From Mastigias papua (Eukaryota > Cnidaria > Scyphozoa > Rhizostomeae > Mastigiidae): DNA of 64,000 bases. Below the pieces are notes generated by a model that saw nothing but the letters and a program-made list of their open reading frames with translations, was not told the origin of the DNA and made no database searches. Positions 1-10,975 of this stretch are shown here, one piece after another; the first letter of the stretch is position 1; the number at the start of each line of letters is the position of its first letter. Both the position numbers and the translations under genes were made by a program. Where the stretch lies: contig OZ025281.1 in NCBI GenBank assembly GCA_964019165.1, positions 149,501 through 213,500 of the forward strand. Direction: 5' to 3'.

Positions 1-647
1 TGCAGGACTAAACATAATAACTGAAAAAGGGCGGATGAGCTCTAATAAGCCAACGACCATCCACAAATTATTCTGCTACCTTGCAGAACGATGTTGGATC
101 ATCAAAGGTTATCAGAGAAAACTGGGAGACAAATCCGGCAGAAGGCAACGGGAAACCACAGCTGTAGCTTCCCAAGCACAATCATGGAGTAAAGTCTTAA
201 CCGAATTGAAGTGAACAACGTTAATGGGGGCTCAAATCGAGAACCCTCATCCGGCAGAGGTGCTCATGATCAGCAGGTGAACCTCGACCTTTATCAAGCG
301 ACTGCTGGTAAACATAAAATAGAAGTATAGCAAAATCTGTCAAAATTGGTACATGGAATATCAGAACGTTATATCAATCTGGAAAGTTTCCCCAAGGTAA
401 ATCCACTGTCATTTTATTCAAGAGGGCAAAAGCATAAAAATGGGGTTGGATCAATATTGGAAGAAGAGCAGGCCATATCTCTAAAGGGCTTCTGGACATT
501 GTCAGATAGAGTTTGTATGATAAAGCTAGATGCGAAGCCACTTGATATAAACATCATTCAAGTATATGCCCCAACCTCTGACAGTAATGATGAGGAGCTG
601 GACAAGTTCTATAGTGAACTGGAAACAGCTATGAAGCTACTATATAG
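1..647 (+). pseudogene. RTE-type LINE copy A, 5' part (leader and endonuclease start)
   Basis: This is the 5' region and broken start of an apurinic-type endonuclease from a non-LTR retrotransposon, which would nick target DNA to prime reverse transcription. Bases 1-335 hold no reading frame and read as leader. The endonuclease opening IGTWNIRTLYQSGKFPQ is seen at 345-395. The chain then jumps to another frame at about 423, resuming GQKHKNGVG and later KPLDINIIQVYAPTSDSNDE up to 650. About 50 family residues between the two pieces are missing, so there is an internal deletion plus a frameshift. The copy stops where minus-strand copy B begins, and its C-terminal tail reappears at 2459. It cannot encode an active protein. 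Assignment to the RTE group rests on motif recognition, not a search. Confidence 0.75.
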
Positions 648-654
648 CTAATAT
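648..654. repeat. Putative target-site duplication CTAATAT (left)
   Basis: The 7-base string CTAATAT lies here and again at 2452-2458, exactly bracketing minus-strand LINE copy B. LINE insertions make short target duplications, so this supports B having landed inside A. A 7-base match in AT-rich DNA could be chance. Confidence 0.5.
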
Positions 655-2451
655 AACTACTGCTACTACTACTCAGTTGCCATATACAGCTGGACGTGGG
701 CAACCATGGAACGCCAGAGGCTTCTTTCCCTCATCATTTTTCTCAATTCGACGATGGAATGATTTCTTCCAGTGATCTCAATTAAACTATCTGTATAGCT
801 TTTCCTAGGGCGGCCTCTTCCTCTTCTCCCATTCATCGTACCAACATGAATAGACTTTCCAATCCATCTTTTCTTTCCATGCGACTCACAAAATGTAATT
901 GCCTTGTGTATACTGTTGTCAGTAATTCTCTCTGTGTTCCCATTCTTCTCAAAATTTCTTCGTCGGTGATTCTCTGCGTCCATGATACCTTCAGCACATA
1001 CCTCCATATTTTCATCTCAAGTGCCTCCAATCTCATTCTTGTTTGATTGCTGATGTTCCATGTTTCACATCCATATAACAAAGTGAACCATATATAGCAT
1101 TTTACGAACCTTTTTCTTGAAGTCATAGATATTTTTCTGTTTGTAATTAATTTCCTAAGTTTTCTCATGTTGTTATATGCTTTAGCTATTCTTCTTGTTT
1201 CCTTTTCATGTCTACCATCCCAGTTAACAAGGCTACCAAAATACACAAAGTTATCTACTTCCTTAATTTCATCGTTGTTAATTCTCAAAGGTATTGTGGG
1301 GCTTTTATCTTTTTTTGTAATCACCATTGTTTTTGTTTTCTTTCCGTTTATCTTTATTCCCATAGCTTCGCTATGTTCACTAACTTTCTGCACCAACATT
1401 TTTAATTTTTCCTCTGAATCATTTATTAGAACTGCATCATCTGCGTATCTGATGTAGTTGATATTCTTGCCCCCAACTCTAATTTCCTCTTCCTCAATGT
1501 TCCTCATTATAAATTCAGCATATATGTTAAATTGATCTGGTGACATTCCACACCCCTGTCTTACTCCTCTTTTTATATCTATCCAATACGTCAGTACTCC
1601 GCCTAATTGTAAAGCTACTCTTTGCATCACATAGATGTTCTTAATAAGTCTTAGATCTTTTCCATCTAAACCTATCTTCTTCAAGATGTTCATTAATTCA
1701 TTATGCTTGACCTTGTCAAAAGCCTTTTCATAGTCAACAAAGCAGAGGTAGGCCTATACATTTTTTGAGTCGCGCTATTTTCGTAAATTCTGTTTGCAAT
1801 TTCTGTAAAAATATCACACCCCCTATTCTCCTAAAGCTTCAATCATCTCTTTTGCTATTCCGTCTGTTCCTATCCCTCTACCATTTTTCATATTTTCCAT
1901 AGCTTTTCTAATTTCTTCTTTTAGTATTTCTGGACCTTCATTATCTGTTTCACATACTATTTGTTCTCTAGTGTCGTCATTTAGTTCCTTTATATATTCC
2001 TCCCAACTTGCTTTTACTTCGTCAGATTCCATCAACATTTTCCCATGTTTGTTCATTATGGTGTTATTCTGGTTTCTCCTTTTTTTCCTGTAAAATGTTT
2101 TATTAACATCTACATACATCTCCTCTGCGTTACATTCTGCCATTTGCTCAACTTTTGTACAATTTTCATCCATACATTCCTCTTTTGCCAACAAGCATTC
2201 TTTATGTATTCTTTTATTAATTTCTTGATATCGGTGTTCATTTATGTTCTTAACCTTCCTTTTGTCATCCATTAGGTTCAAGATATTTTCAGTCATCCAT
2301 GGTTTCTTTTTCCTTCTTTTCGTCTTAGGTAGTTCTTCACAAGCTTCTTCAACTGCTGTCTGTAACTTAGCCCATTGTTGATGTACATCTTCTCCTTCCA
2401 TCTCCATTAGTACTTCGTATCTATTCATAGTCTTTATGGCAAAACAAATCA
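655..2451 (-). pseudogene. RTE-type LINE copy B: 5'-truncated reverse transcriptase
   Basis: Reading leftwards, 2451-1823 encodes the linker between endonuclease and RT (KPWMTENILNLMDDKRK, SWEEYIKELNDDTRE, GRGIGTDGIAKEMIEALGE). After a stop and an internal deletion at about 1823-1740, the RT resumes as VDYEKAFDKVKHNELM. The frame at 1693-833 carries GVRQGCGMSP, the catalytic YADD (residues 83-86 of that frame), YFGSLVNWDG and LLYGCETWNIS. The C-terminal tail follows in another frame at 1007-669 (GRRGRGRPRKSY, LWRSMVAHVQ). The element ends in a short TAG-type repeat at about 655-670, typical of RTE tails. The RT fingers are deleted and two frames are shifted, so the copy is dead. It is 5' truncated, as LINE insertions often are. 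Confidence 0.85.
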
Positions 2452-2458
2452 CTAATAT
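2452..2458. repeat. Putative target-site duplication CTAATAT (right)
   Basis: Second copy of the 7-base direct repeat flanking LINE copy B; the partner is at 648-654. Confidence 0.5.
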
Positions 2459-2785
2459 GTGGACAAAATTAGCAATGAAGAAGTACTTGAAAGGGCAGGG
2501 ACAAGGAGGTCATTAGTTAAAGAAGCAAGGAAGAGACAAGCAGTGTTCTTTGGACACGTGGTGAGAAGAAAAGAATTGGAACATTTAGTGACGACAGGAA
2601 AAACTGATAGAAAAAGAAGCAGGGGCAGACAGGGAGAGAAGATACTTGACAGTGTGACAGTATGGTTGCAAAAAGACAAGCCAACAAAAACGATTTCGTG
2701 CACTTGGAACCGCGACAGATGGAGATCCATGGTAGCCAACGCTATGAAGCATGGCACAGAATGATAATGATGATACTTGTTTCGG
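2459..2785 (+). pseudogene. RTE-type LINE copy A, C-terminal tail
   Basis: This open frame encodes only the extreme C-terminus of an RTE-type ORF: DKISNEEVLERAGTRRSL, RKRQAVFFGHVVRRKELEHL, GKTDRKRSRGRQGEK and DRWRSMVANAMKHGTE, followed by a TGATAATGATGATA-type terminal repeat. It has the same strand and style as the 1-647 fragment. With copy B removed, the two pieces form one element lacking most of the endonuclease and all of the RT, so A was internally deleted. The tail differs from that of copy B, so A and B are different subfamilies. Confidence 0.75.
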
Positions 2786-3656
2786 CTGTGTTGGCGGTGG
2801 TTTTCCCAATGTTTTGCCAGGGTGGTCTGTAGATGCTTATCCTCCGGGGGTGGTTTACTGGAAGACAGTGAATTTATATAGGACATCCCAGTTTATCGGA
2901 AATTTCAGATCACTCAATACTTTGTGACAATAGTCGGGCCGCATTGACAATGATTGGAATTTCCTATCAATATTCACTGTAAGGCTAGAACACAGGGTGT
3001 TTTTTCTACCCAAAAGGCTGGAAAAAGATCAATTTTTTTCTGAAATTTTGGCTGGAATTTCAACTTTAACTCAGTGGACACCCTGTGGAATAATATGCAA
3101 AATGCACTAGTAGGTTCAGCGGACAAAGTATAATCAGACAAGAGAGTTCTCAGGACTTTTTCAAAAACACTATCTGACTTGTCCATATTTTATAGACCAA
3201 ATTCTAAAAATTCCCTGGCATTTTTCACTATTTCCCAGTAGTTCTCGATGGACCAAGGAAACAGTCTGGCATACCAACAAAGAAGGAGTAAAATAATGAG
3301 AACGTGAAAAATCACTGCAGAATTTTTTACCACAATTAGATCTACAGAAATCTATCTGCATAATGAAAAACAAAACTACATTAGAAAGGGAAAGACAACA
3401 AGAATGGATTATGTTCTGATATTTTACTCAGGCAATCAGAAATGCCCTGTAGTAGGGTTAATCAGGAGTAGTAACTCTGTCAACCTATTACTCATTAACG
3501 GTCAATGAGTCAAAGGGCACGACAGCAAGGTGTGCGATAGACCACGAGCACTGTCTTGACAGAAGAAGATATGCCGCCATTCATTGTGGAAGGGATTAAG
3601 CCATCACCGTGTACATACCATTGCAATCAATCCAGATACAAGCTATAGGCAATAAA
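2786..3656. other. Non-coding stretch, no recognised feature
   Basis: I see no convincing reading frame, RNA gene or tandem repeat here. The short open frames on both strands lack any motif I recognise. Confidence 0.6.
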
Positions 3657-3834
3657 CATAGCCGCCAAATGTTTTCCAGACCAGTTAGGCCTATTTTCTC
3701 CACATCTAATTGACCAATCATTATGCAGAATGGGCCTAGTCTTAGCATGTGTGGTCAGAATCCTGCATGATGATTGGTCAATTAGGTTGGGAGAAAATAG
3801 AACTGACGGGGTTCGACAACATTTAGCGGCTATG
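3657..3834. repeat. Imperfect inverted repeat (about 75-bp arms, 27-base loop)
   Basis: The reverse complement of 3657-3731 aligns with 3759-3834 at roughly 80 percent identity, including shared ATGATTGGTCAATTAG, GGAGAAAATAG and GCGGCTATG. The loop is 3732-3758. It could be a foldback mobile element or a local inverted duplication. I see no target duplication or terminal motif that would name a family. Confidence 0.7.
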
Positions 3835-3939
3835 CTTAGGCAAGAGGCTCATGCTTCGTTGACAGTTGATGATGGAAGTGATTCAAATCCCAAAGGGAGT
3901 TTACTTCTTGATGGTGCTACTTTGAAAATCAGAGACAGG

Positions 3940-5968
3940 AGCGCCAACTTAGGCTTTAATATGAACTGCAAGAACAATATATCCAGCAGGAAAAACAAAT
4001 AAGTTGATACAGGAAATGGAATATATGAAACCAGGCATATTAGGGCTCGAAGAAACAAGCTGGGCTGATGATGGGAAGAACATATGCACCAACTCAGGAA
4101 CACAATCGAAGAAGTTAAACAATTTTATCAGCGAATACATAATGGAATCAAACAAGCAAAATCAGATGAAATAATATGTATCATAGGATGCATTAGTGTT
4201 TAGCTTCCCATTGTGATTAGATTAGGTTCCAACCCTTTTGTGGGATCATGACCGGTTTCACTAGTCATGATATTGAGCAAAGTATGTAATTAAGTTCAGT
4301 AAATCGCAAGTATCTTTGACCATTATGCTACAATTAATGCTCAAGTGCGAGGTGACGAATACAAAATGGAAACAGGCAGAAATGAACTAGGGCAACTCTA
4401 TGATTAATGGATTAATGTGAGCGTTTAATCAAAGCCCGTGAGGAGCAAAATAAATCAATTTCTTCTAATATTTGGGTCCAAAGTCCACTAAGAAAATTAT
4501 GCACGAGGAAAAAGCCCATGCTCAAAGCTTGGAATGAAATACCTATTGACCAAAGGCAAAGCCCTCGCTCTATCAATTGAAAAGAACACTAGAAGCGCAT
4601 TTGAAGAGCTCAGTAAATCCTAAAGCACAACTCCCAGGAAGAACAGAGCTGAATCCACTCCTAGCTAGCATTACATTTTTTAATTTGACATCCATTTCAA
4701 TTTGCTGACTAGATATCATATATAAATAATGAATATAAATAAATAAATTAAACAAATAAGGAGCAAGGCTAATCTTAAAAGTAATATAGCAGAAATTCAC
4801 AGATGGTATTGCTAAGCAAAAAACCATCTACAGAGTGGATTTAGATCAGTAGTAGGAACAAGAGAAAGTTTATTCAATCTACCAACAAAATGCGAGAGGT
4901 GGACTGAAGTACATAAAGCTGCATACATTTACTTTATTGACAAAGCAATAGCATTTGATCAAGTCAAACACACCAAGATGAAAGCACGTCGGTCTGAAAT
5001 AAATGGCGAAGATCCTCACATAATAGCTAAATGTTGCTGGGAGCAGACATCAGCCGTACGCAAAGACGATGGTATAACAGCAGAATTCATAACCAAGAAG
5101 GAAGCTAGGAAATGTTGTATTCTGTCAGCTAGTCTATTCAATCTGTACACCCAGATGATATTCACAAGGGTTTAAGAGATGATGGTGTTAACTCAAGGAG
5201 GAAGTAATAAAAATATTGTGAGATATGCTGATGATACAACTTTAGTAGCAGAAAACAATTCATACCTATAATGAATAGTAGCAGCGGTAATGGATAAGGT
5301 AAGCCATATGCAATGGAAATGAACACAAAGAAACAAAAGGGACGGTGCACCGTGAATTGGAGAAATAGTGGTGAGAAAAGCCGTGATGGTGAGTAGGAAA
5401 AACCCAGTACTGACTGTTAATATCAGAAAAGCCAAGCGAACAAGTCAACAGAATGATCTACTTGAGTTAGACGGCGCCAGAAACTAAAAGAAAGATAGCA
5501 ACTGCAAGATCATAAATCTTTACATCAAGAGACAGTAACATCAGATTAACAATAATTAATGCTAAAGATCACATCTGGTAATTGTATGGTGCAGAGATAG
5601 GGACACCTGTAAAAGCGAAAATAAAAATGCTGGAAGCATTTAAGATGTGGACATACAGGCGAATGCTGAGAATATCAAGGAATGAACAAGCAAAATGTGA
5701 AAAGGCATTGATTAACATCGTCAAGACAAGGAAATTAGTATACATTGCCATATCTTTAGGAGAAACAATCTACAGAGATAGTTAATCAAAGAAAAACCAC
5801 ATTTGAAACGTAGGAGAGACAGATCAAGAACAATGTAGATCGACAAAACCAAAGAATGGACAAAGCCAAGATACAATGAAAGCATAAGAATGGCTCAAGA
5901 ACAAGAGAAATGACAACCCATGAGAGTCGACCTGTTCAGAGCAAGTTGTATTTAATGATGATGAATCA
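3940..5968 (+). pseudogene. RTE/BovB-like LINE copy C, badly decayed
   Basis: Fragments in three frames occur in the order of an RTE/BovB ORF. The endonuclease gives AGKTNKLIQEMEYMKPGILG and EETSWADDGK near 3985-4080, then EEVKQFYQRIHNGIKQAKSD near 4105-4170. The RT gives IDKAIAFDQVKHTK at about 4935-4980, ILSASLFNLYTQ near 5125-5155 and NIVRYADDTTLVAE near 5210-5255. The C-terminal domain gives YGAEIGTPVKAKIKMLEAFK at 5585-5645. The tail near 5815-5950 reads WIDKTKEWTKPRYNES then MRVDLFRASC, followed by a TGATGA repeat. The wording resembles BovB more than copies A, B and D do. Stops and shifts are many, and 4190-4830 keeps little recognisable coding sequence. Confidence 0.75.
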
Positions 5969-6079
5969 TAGGACAGTCCCTGACTTTTCCAGGTTTTCCA
6001 GTTTTTTAGAGTCCTGAGAACCCTGGAGAGAACAAGAATAATATGACAGGGATGGATGACAAAGGAATTACTCAATCTG

Positions 6080-7650
6080 GTGGATGAGAGACAAAAATGA
6101 AAATGAAATAGTGCAAAATATAAAGAGTTCGACTATGAAATTAAAAGAAAGTGCTGGGAAAGAAAGGAGGAATGGATTATGCCAACCTGTGATGAAATTG
6201 AAGATCTAGATAAAGCTCATTTGCCAAGATTATACGATAAGATGAAGGAGTTAGGAGGCACAAAGAAAATGTCCAGGAACAACACGATTAAAGACAAGGA
6301 CGGTGTCATTCTGGTTCAAACAGAAAATACAAATGATAGATGGGAGGAGTATGCAGGCATGCTATAAAATGATACAAGAGAAGAAATTCCGAAAAATGAT
6401 AATAATTTGTCAGGACCCCTGGTTTTGCAAGATGAAGTAAGAGCGGCCATAAATGCTACGAAGGAAGGAAGACCAACAGTAGAAGACAAGCGTATGATAG
6501 AGATGATGGAAGCTATAGGAGAATTAGGAATAAATAGGATAACCGGTCTAGCAAACAAGATTTGTGACAGTTGATTTGTTCCAGGCGTAATGAGAATGCC
6601 AGTTCTATCGCGATTCCAAAGAGTTTAGTTGCTCTAGAATGCTGTAAACACAGAACTAGTAGCATTGTAAATCAATCTGGCAAGGTATTCAGTGAGAGAG
6701 GTTAGGAGGAACAGTATGGATTTAGGGAGGGGAAAGGAACAACTAATGCAACATTTGATGTAATAATGATAATAGGAAGTTCAATTAAAATGCAGAAGAA
6801 TGTTTCTATGTCTTTTGTGGATTTTGAGAAAGCATTCGACACAGTGAAACAAGAAGAAATAATTAAGACCCTGAAAGACATAGGACCTGATGAGAAAGGC
6901 ACTTCAACGATATTGATAAGTAACTTATATTGGAATCAGAAAGTAGCAGTAAGAGTAGATGATGAAAAAACAGATTGGGTTGAATAAAGAGAGGAGTAAT
7001 ACAAGGATGTATGTCATCACCAGATTTGTTCACAATGTATAGTCAGGATGGGTTATAGGGGTTAGAAGCCATTACAGATGGTGGAAGGAACATGAGCAAT
7101 ACCAGACTTACAGATGATACAGTATTGATAGCAGACTCAGAGGAGAAATAAAAAGCATTAGTGAGGAAGCAGAATGATGAATGCTAAAATTAAAGGATCG
7201 AAAATAACTGTAAATAAGATAAACTCAATGACAGTAACCAAAAATAAAAAGAATGTGACAGTGAAGATAAGAGTTGGAGATAATGAAGTAAACCAAGCTA
7301 ATAGCGTCATTTTTCTGTGGAGTACCATCGATGATAAAGAAAACAGCAACATCTTTTCTTCAATACCATTCTAACGTTAACAATAATAATCACTAAACCA
7401 CTTTGCTCAAATAGATAATACAAACTAAAGGAGCCAGTGAGTTATGTACAAGGGAGCTTACACTATATTGAAGGAATTGATGATAAGTACCATCGATGAT
7501 ACAGGAAATAGCAAGCAAGACATTGTACAAAGGAATGGTGTGGCAAAGAATGCATTTGGTAGTATGGCCCAGAAAAAGTTGAGTATGAGTATGAAGGCTA
7601 GAATAAGGATTTTGAAGTGTTTTGTGTAGTCAAAGTTGTCATACAGGTGT
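6080..7650 (+). pseudogene. RTE-type LINE copy D: linker and RT remnants
   Basis: The linker region appears at 6179-6367 (PRLYDKMKELGGTKKMSRNN, DRWEEYAGML) and continues past a stop with EVRAAINATKEGRP and MIEMMEAIGELGINRITGLA to about 6570. After a damaged stretch the RT resumes at about 6715 (YGFREGKGTTNATFDVI, SFVDFEKAFDTVKQEEIIKT, SNLYWNQKVAVRVD). A shifted IQGCMSSPDLFTMYS follows near 7000. The catalytic box is degraded to LTDDTVLIADSEEK near 7110-7150, where the usual YADD reads TDD. The thumb region survives as RNGVAKNAFGSMAQKKLS and MKARIRILKCFV to about 7630. The endonuclease is absent. Many stops make this a dead copy. Confidence 0.8.
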
Positions 7651-8189
7651 GTAACATGAACAATAGAGAGTTTAAGCAGCACATACGTTAACGTTAACGT
7701 TACCCTTAGAGACATGAGATGACAGTATACATCCGGAGGGAAGGTACCCTGATTTGTACTAGATTGTTTCATTGATATGGAAGGTAATTCTGTGAAGCGT
7801 TACAAGAGAGGGAGGGCCTCACAATTAATCAGTAAAATTGGTAATAGACTGTAGGGGAGGCGGAATTGACAAGTGACATGGATTTGGGGAGCCGCCCCCC
7901 TCCCCCCTCAGCTACGTGGCTGGAGACTGTTCCACAAAATTCGGCTCCGTTGCCAAGGGCAACATTGTCGGGGACAACAAACATTGGGAGATCGGCCCAG
8001 GAGACTTCATTCCTGCAAGATTTTGGGAACATGACCTCTACAATGGCTTATCGCCAGTTCTACATCATGTCTGCTATAAGGAATTTTGACAGAACATTGC
8101 ATCTACGGGAGATAGTCACTGGTTTCTGAACAAAGACTGAATCCAGCGGCTAGCGTTATAATGTGAAGTCTATCACTTGAAGTCCCAAC
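7651..8189. other. Non-coding stretch
   Basis: No gene is recognised. Near 7686-7704 the hexamer GTTAAC is repeated three times with one-base spacing. A C/G-rich patch lies near 7890-7910. Open frames on both strands at 7829-8129 overlap each other and show no domain. Confidence 0.55.
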
Positions 8190-8268
8190 CCTTGGACCTC
8201 AAACACCTTAACCACCTTAAACACCTTAAGTTCCTGAAACACCTTCTGCACATTAAACACCTTAATTT
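8190..8268. repeat. Degenerate 9-base tandem repeat, CACCTTAAA type (first cluster)
   Basis: About eight imperfect copies of CACCTTAAA occur with variants such as CACCTTAAG and CACATTAAA. A second cluster of the same motif lies at 8695-8776, about 430 bases away. Confidence 0.75.
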
Positions 8269-8413
8269 TTAAGGGTCCATACACGAGCGAAGTAAGGACA
8301 TTCTGTAAGGATTAAGACAATTAGCGCTTTTACTCCTTGTATATATGGTCCATTTTGCGCAGTCCACCTTATCCCTTTCAAACGTAGAGACGAAAAGGGC
8401 CGGCCAATAAAAG

Positions 8414-8438
8414 AAGGGCAGCTCTGGGGGCTGCCCTT
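8414..8438. other. Perfect 9-bp hairpin
   Basis: AAGGGCAGC at 8414-8422 pairs perfectly with GCTGCCCTT at 8430-8438 around a 7-base loop. No T-run follows closely enough to suggest a pol III terminator. Function unknown. Confidence 0.5.
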
Positions 8439-8694
8439 ATTTTAAGGCAGCATTGTTTTCTCGTCAATCCCTGCTGTCATCAGGACTTAGCATCAGCAGA
8501 CAACGACCTTGTACAACAATATGTATAAGGAACTGCCGCCGAGAATCTTTAAAACGCTATGTTATCATCAGTCATCATGTATTGGAATAATTGACAATTG
8601 CTACTCATTTTGATGAGTAAAATAGGGACAGCCCGTCAGGAAATCACTCGCGCAGCACCGTACTGTTTACAAGTTAAAGCTCTCGTGTGTATGC

Positions 8695-8776
8695 GCCCTA
8701 AGCGCCTTAAACACACTAATGACCTGAAGCACCTTAACACCTTAAGCACCCTTAAACACTTTAAGCACCTTAAACC
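8695..8776. repeat. Degenerate 9-base tandem repeat, CACCTTAAA type (second cluster)
   Basis: This matches the motif of the 8190-8268 cluster, here with units CGCCTTAAA, CACCTTAAG and CACTTTAAG. The DNA between the clusters (8269-8694) holds only the 8414-8438 hairpin and no recognised gene. Confidence 0.75.
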
Positions 8777-9101
8777 AGATGCCTACTCTCAAGAGCCAAA
8801 TATCGGGAGTCCTGACAAACAGGGGGGTCAGAAAAAACTCTGAATTTTAGTAAACAGGGGTCAGAATAAACGGGGGGTCGGAATTTGAAAAAGAGCTTAA
8901 CTTAAAATGACTAGGGTAGTCCAGGGTAATATGGGTCACATTTTAGGGTTTTTCAAGTTCTACCTTCAATATCTTAGCGCAGGGGTAATCTTTCTTTTAA
9001 CCAATCCCCTTATCAGAGCATTTGCCATCTTCGCAGTTTATTTGGAAGATGTTGACTCGGTGGAGTGGACAGACTTCCCTGGGAAGACTCTTCAAGACCT
9101 A

Positions 9102-9206
9102 TGCCAAGACGCCATTTGCCAAGACGCCATTTGCCAAGACGCCATTTGCCAAGACGCCATTTGCCAAGACGCCATTTGCCAAGACGCCATTTGCCAAGAC
9201 GCCATT
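9102..9206. repeat. 15-base minisatellite, seven perfect copies
   Basis: The unit TGCCAAGACGCCATT is repeated seven times without a mismatch. Because 15 is divisible by three the repeat stays open in several frames (reading CQDAI or AKTPF), which makes short coding-like frames at 8907-9278. I see no other sign of a gene. The flanks 8777-9101 and 9207-9489 hold nothing recognisable. Confidence 0.9.
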
Positions 9207-9489
9207 TTCAAAAACTGTTACCGGTGTAATTTGGGTCACTTCTTAACAATAAATAGAGAAGCTTTTGTATGTGTGTAAAAACAGTTCATTAACTTCTCTT
9301 TTTCAAAAGAAACTTATATAAATATATAGTAAAACATTGTAAAACACAGTGCATAATATATAACTAACTAAATAATATTAACCAATAAAGTCCTTTGGTT
9401 TGATTTGTTTATACACTTTGTCCGACCTATTTGACTATCTAGTCAGTCCTCTTTTCCGGCCACTGTACGGTCTCGAAATTTTTCCAGAG

Positions 9490-10285
9490 GGTAGTTTTTC
9501 CTACCAGTTCCCATACATTAACTCTGGAAATGGACTGCTTTGCCGCAATTCCAGCAAACAACACCAGCCTTCACTTTCTGCTTTGGAATTGAGGGTTTGA
9601 GGGTGTTGTAGGGAGATCAAAGCTTGTTGATTCTCTGGCACTAACCTCGTGCTACTTAACAACTCTTTCATGTCACTATTCTCTCCATGCACAGTGGAAC
9701 CCTTATCTTGTGCCTCAAGCGGTTTTTCCAAGTCAACGGATCTGACTTCATATTTTCCCTTTTTTGATATCAAATACAATTCTCGGGTGCGAGCCTTCTG
9801 ACACGCATTATCTAGGGTTTCTGGCTCCTCTTCCGAGAATATTTTCTTGATTGTCGGTTTTAGCCCTTTAATAAAATGCTCAAGGGACTTTTCCCTTTGG
9901 AATTCAATTGATGTTGCCCCCAGGCTCTTTGAACCAATGTACAAATGGCTTCATAATACTCGGCCACAGTTTCATTCGGTGTCTGGGATCTTTCCTCAAT
10001 TAATTTTTTGGCGTGAATTCTCTAAGACGGATCACAATTAAAATGCTGTTTAAACTCTTGTTGTATTTCTTCGATATTACTTACTATCTCTATTGGCAAT
10101 GTTCGAAAATACTGCAATGCTCTTCCAACAATATATAAAGGGAACATTACCGTATCGTTCTCTGGGCTCCAACCATTTGTTGTACCCCCTCGATTCCAAT
10201 GTTCCATCCACTCTAATATATTTTCGCTGTCTTGACCAGAAAACTTTCGAATTTCCACTATACATCTCGCTGGTATAACATCCCG
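9490..10285 (-). pseudogene. Gag fragment of a third Ty3/gypsy element
   Basis: Read on the minus strand, the piece begins at the edge of the outer LTR. It encodes a typical retrotransposon gag capsid region: IVEIRKFSGQDSENILEWME, then GWSPENDTVMFPLYIVGRAL and VSNIEEIQQEFKQHF up to about 10022. After a frameshift, LIEERSQTPNETVAEYYEAI follows near 9935-9995 and HFIKGLKPTIKKIF in a further frame. A CCHC zinc knuckle survives near 9530 as CWNCGKAVHFQS followed by a stop where the last Cys region should be. This gag is unlike those of the inner and outer elements, so it is a separate family. Its upstream part may lie at 24302-24480, which would mean the outer element inserted into it. Confidence 0.75.
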
Positions 10286-10579
10286 TGGTAGGCACAACGG
10301 CAATCTTGTTGCGAAACACTGGCCACCATTCTATAACATCCCTGCACTTGCAACTCTTTTACTTTAAGGAGCAGGTTCGACATTGACAAGATGAGACGCT
10401 TTTCGAACACAACACAACAATAATTTTATCTCATCAACACAACATTACATTTTCTCATTCGCTATATCTATATGTATGTTCCAAAACACAATCAGATACC
10501 TTTATATCTTCGTATCACGGGGTTATGACATTTACAACACGGGGGTTGCCTAGTGGATTTTAAGTGATACATTGTCACA
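10286..10579 (-). repeat. 3' LTR of the outer gypsy element
   Basis: On the minus strand it begins TGTGACAATG and ends CCTACCA. It is 294 bp and matches 24008-24301 except at six positions. A purine-rich tract sits immediately inside, which marks this copy as the 3' LTR. Confidence 0.9.
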
Positions 10580-10603
10580 GCCCTACATTCTCCCCCTCTA
10601 AAG
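10580..10603 (-). other. Polypurine tract of the outer element
   Basis: The minus strand reads CTTTAGAGGGGGAGAATGTA then GGGC up to the LTR edge. Such a tract primes plus-strand DNA synthesis and abuts the 3' LTR, as here. Confidence 0.8.
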
Positions 10604-10975
10604 AAAAGTTGTCTCTAATTCTAAACGATAGATAAAAATAAAATTTCAAACTTCTACTTGAGTGTTCTCTAGTTCTTCAACAACAAGATGAGAAATTATC
10701 TCAGAGTTACTGGCGCGATTCTTGAATTCTCCAATAAACAAAATAACAGCAACAAAGTTAGTGAATGATATCTCGAGCTATCAATGCACTATGCATTATC
10801 AATCGATCAGTACATTACCGGCGACAGTTGTTTCGAATGACGAGGCGACTTCGATTAGGTACATTAGCACCGCGATGTTCAAATAGTCGAATGGAATATA
10901 GTTCAATCTCTTTTGACTTAAACAAATTAAAACGTAAAGATAAGACAGCATCATTATGTACAAAATTGATTTCCT
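10604..10975 (-). other. 3' untranslated region of the outer element
   Basis: This stretch lies between the end of the pol tail and the polypurine tract. No reading frame of note is present. Confidence 0.6.

Noticed and set aside
1..2451. Twin-priming inversion as the origin of the opposed LINE pieces
   Set aside because: In twin priming the inverted 5' piece lies on the 5' side of the 3' part. Here it lies beyond the 3' end, and the CTAATAT repeats fit a simple nested insertion better.
2452..2886. 144-codon minus-strand frame
   Set aside because: It is antisense to the RTE C-terminal tail at 2459-2785 and has no domain of its own.
8907..9278. Possible small gene with a CQDAI repeat
   Set aside because: The repeat is equally open in another frame, and the flanks show no signal, domain or codon pattern.
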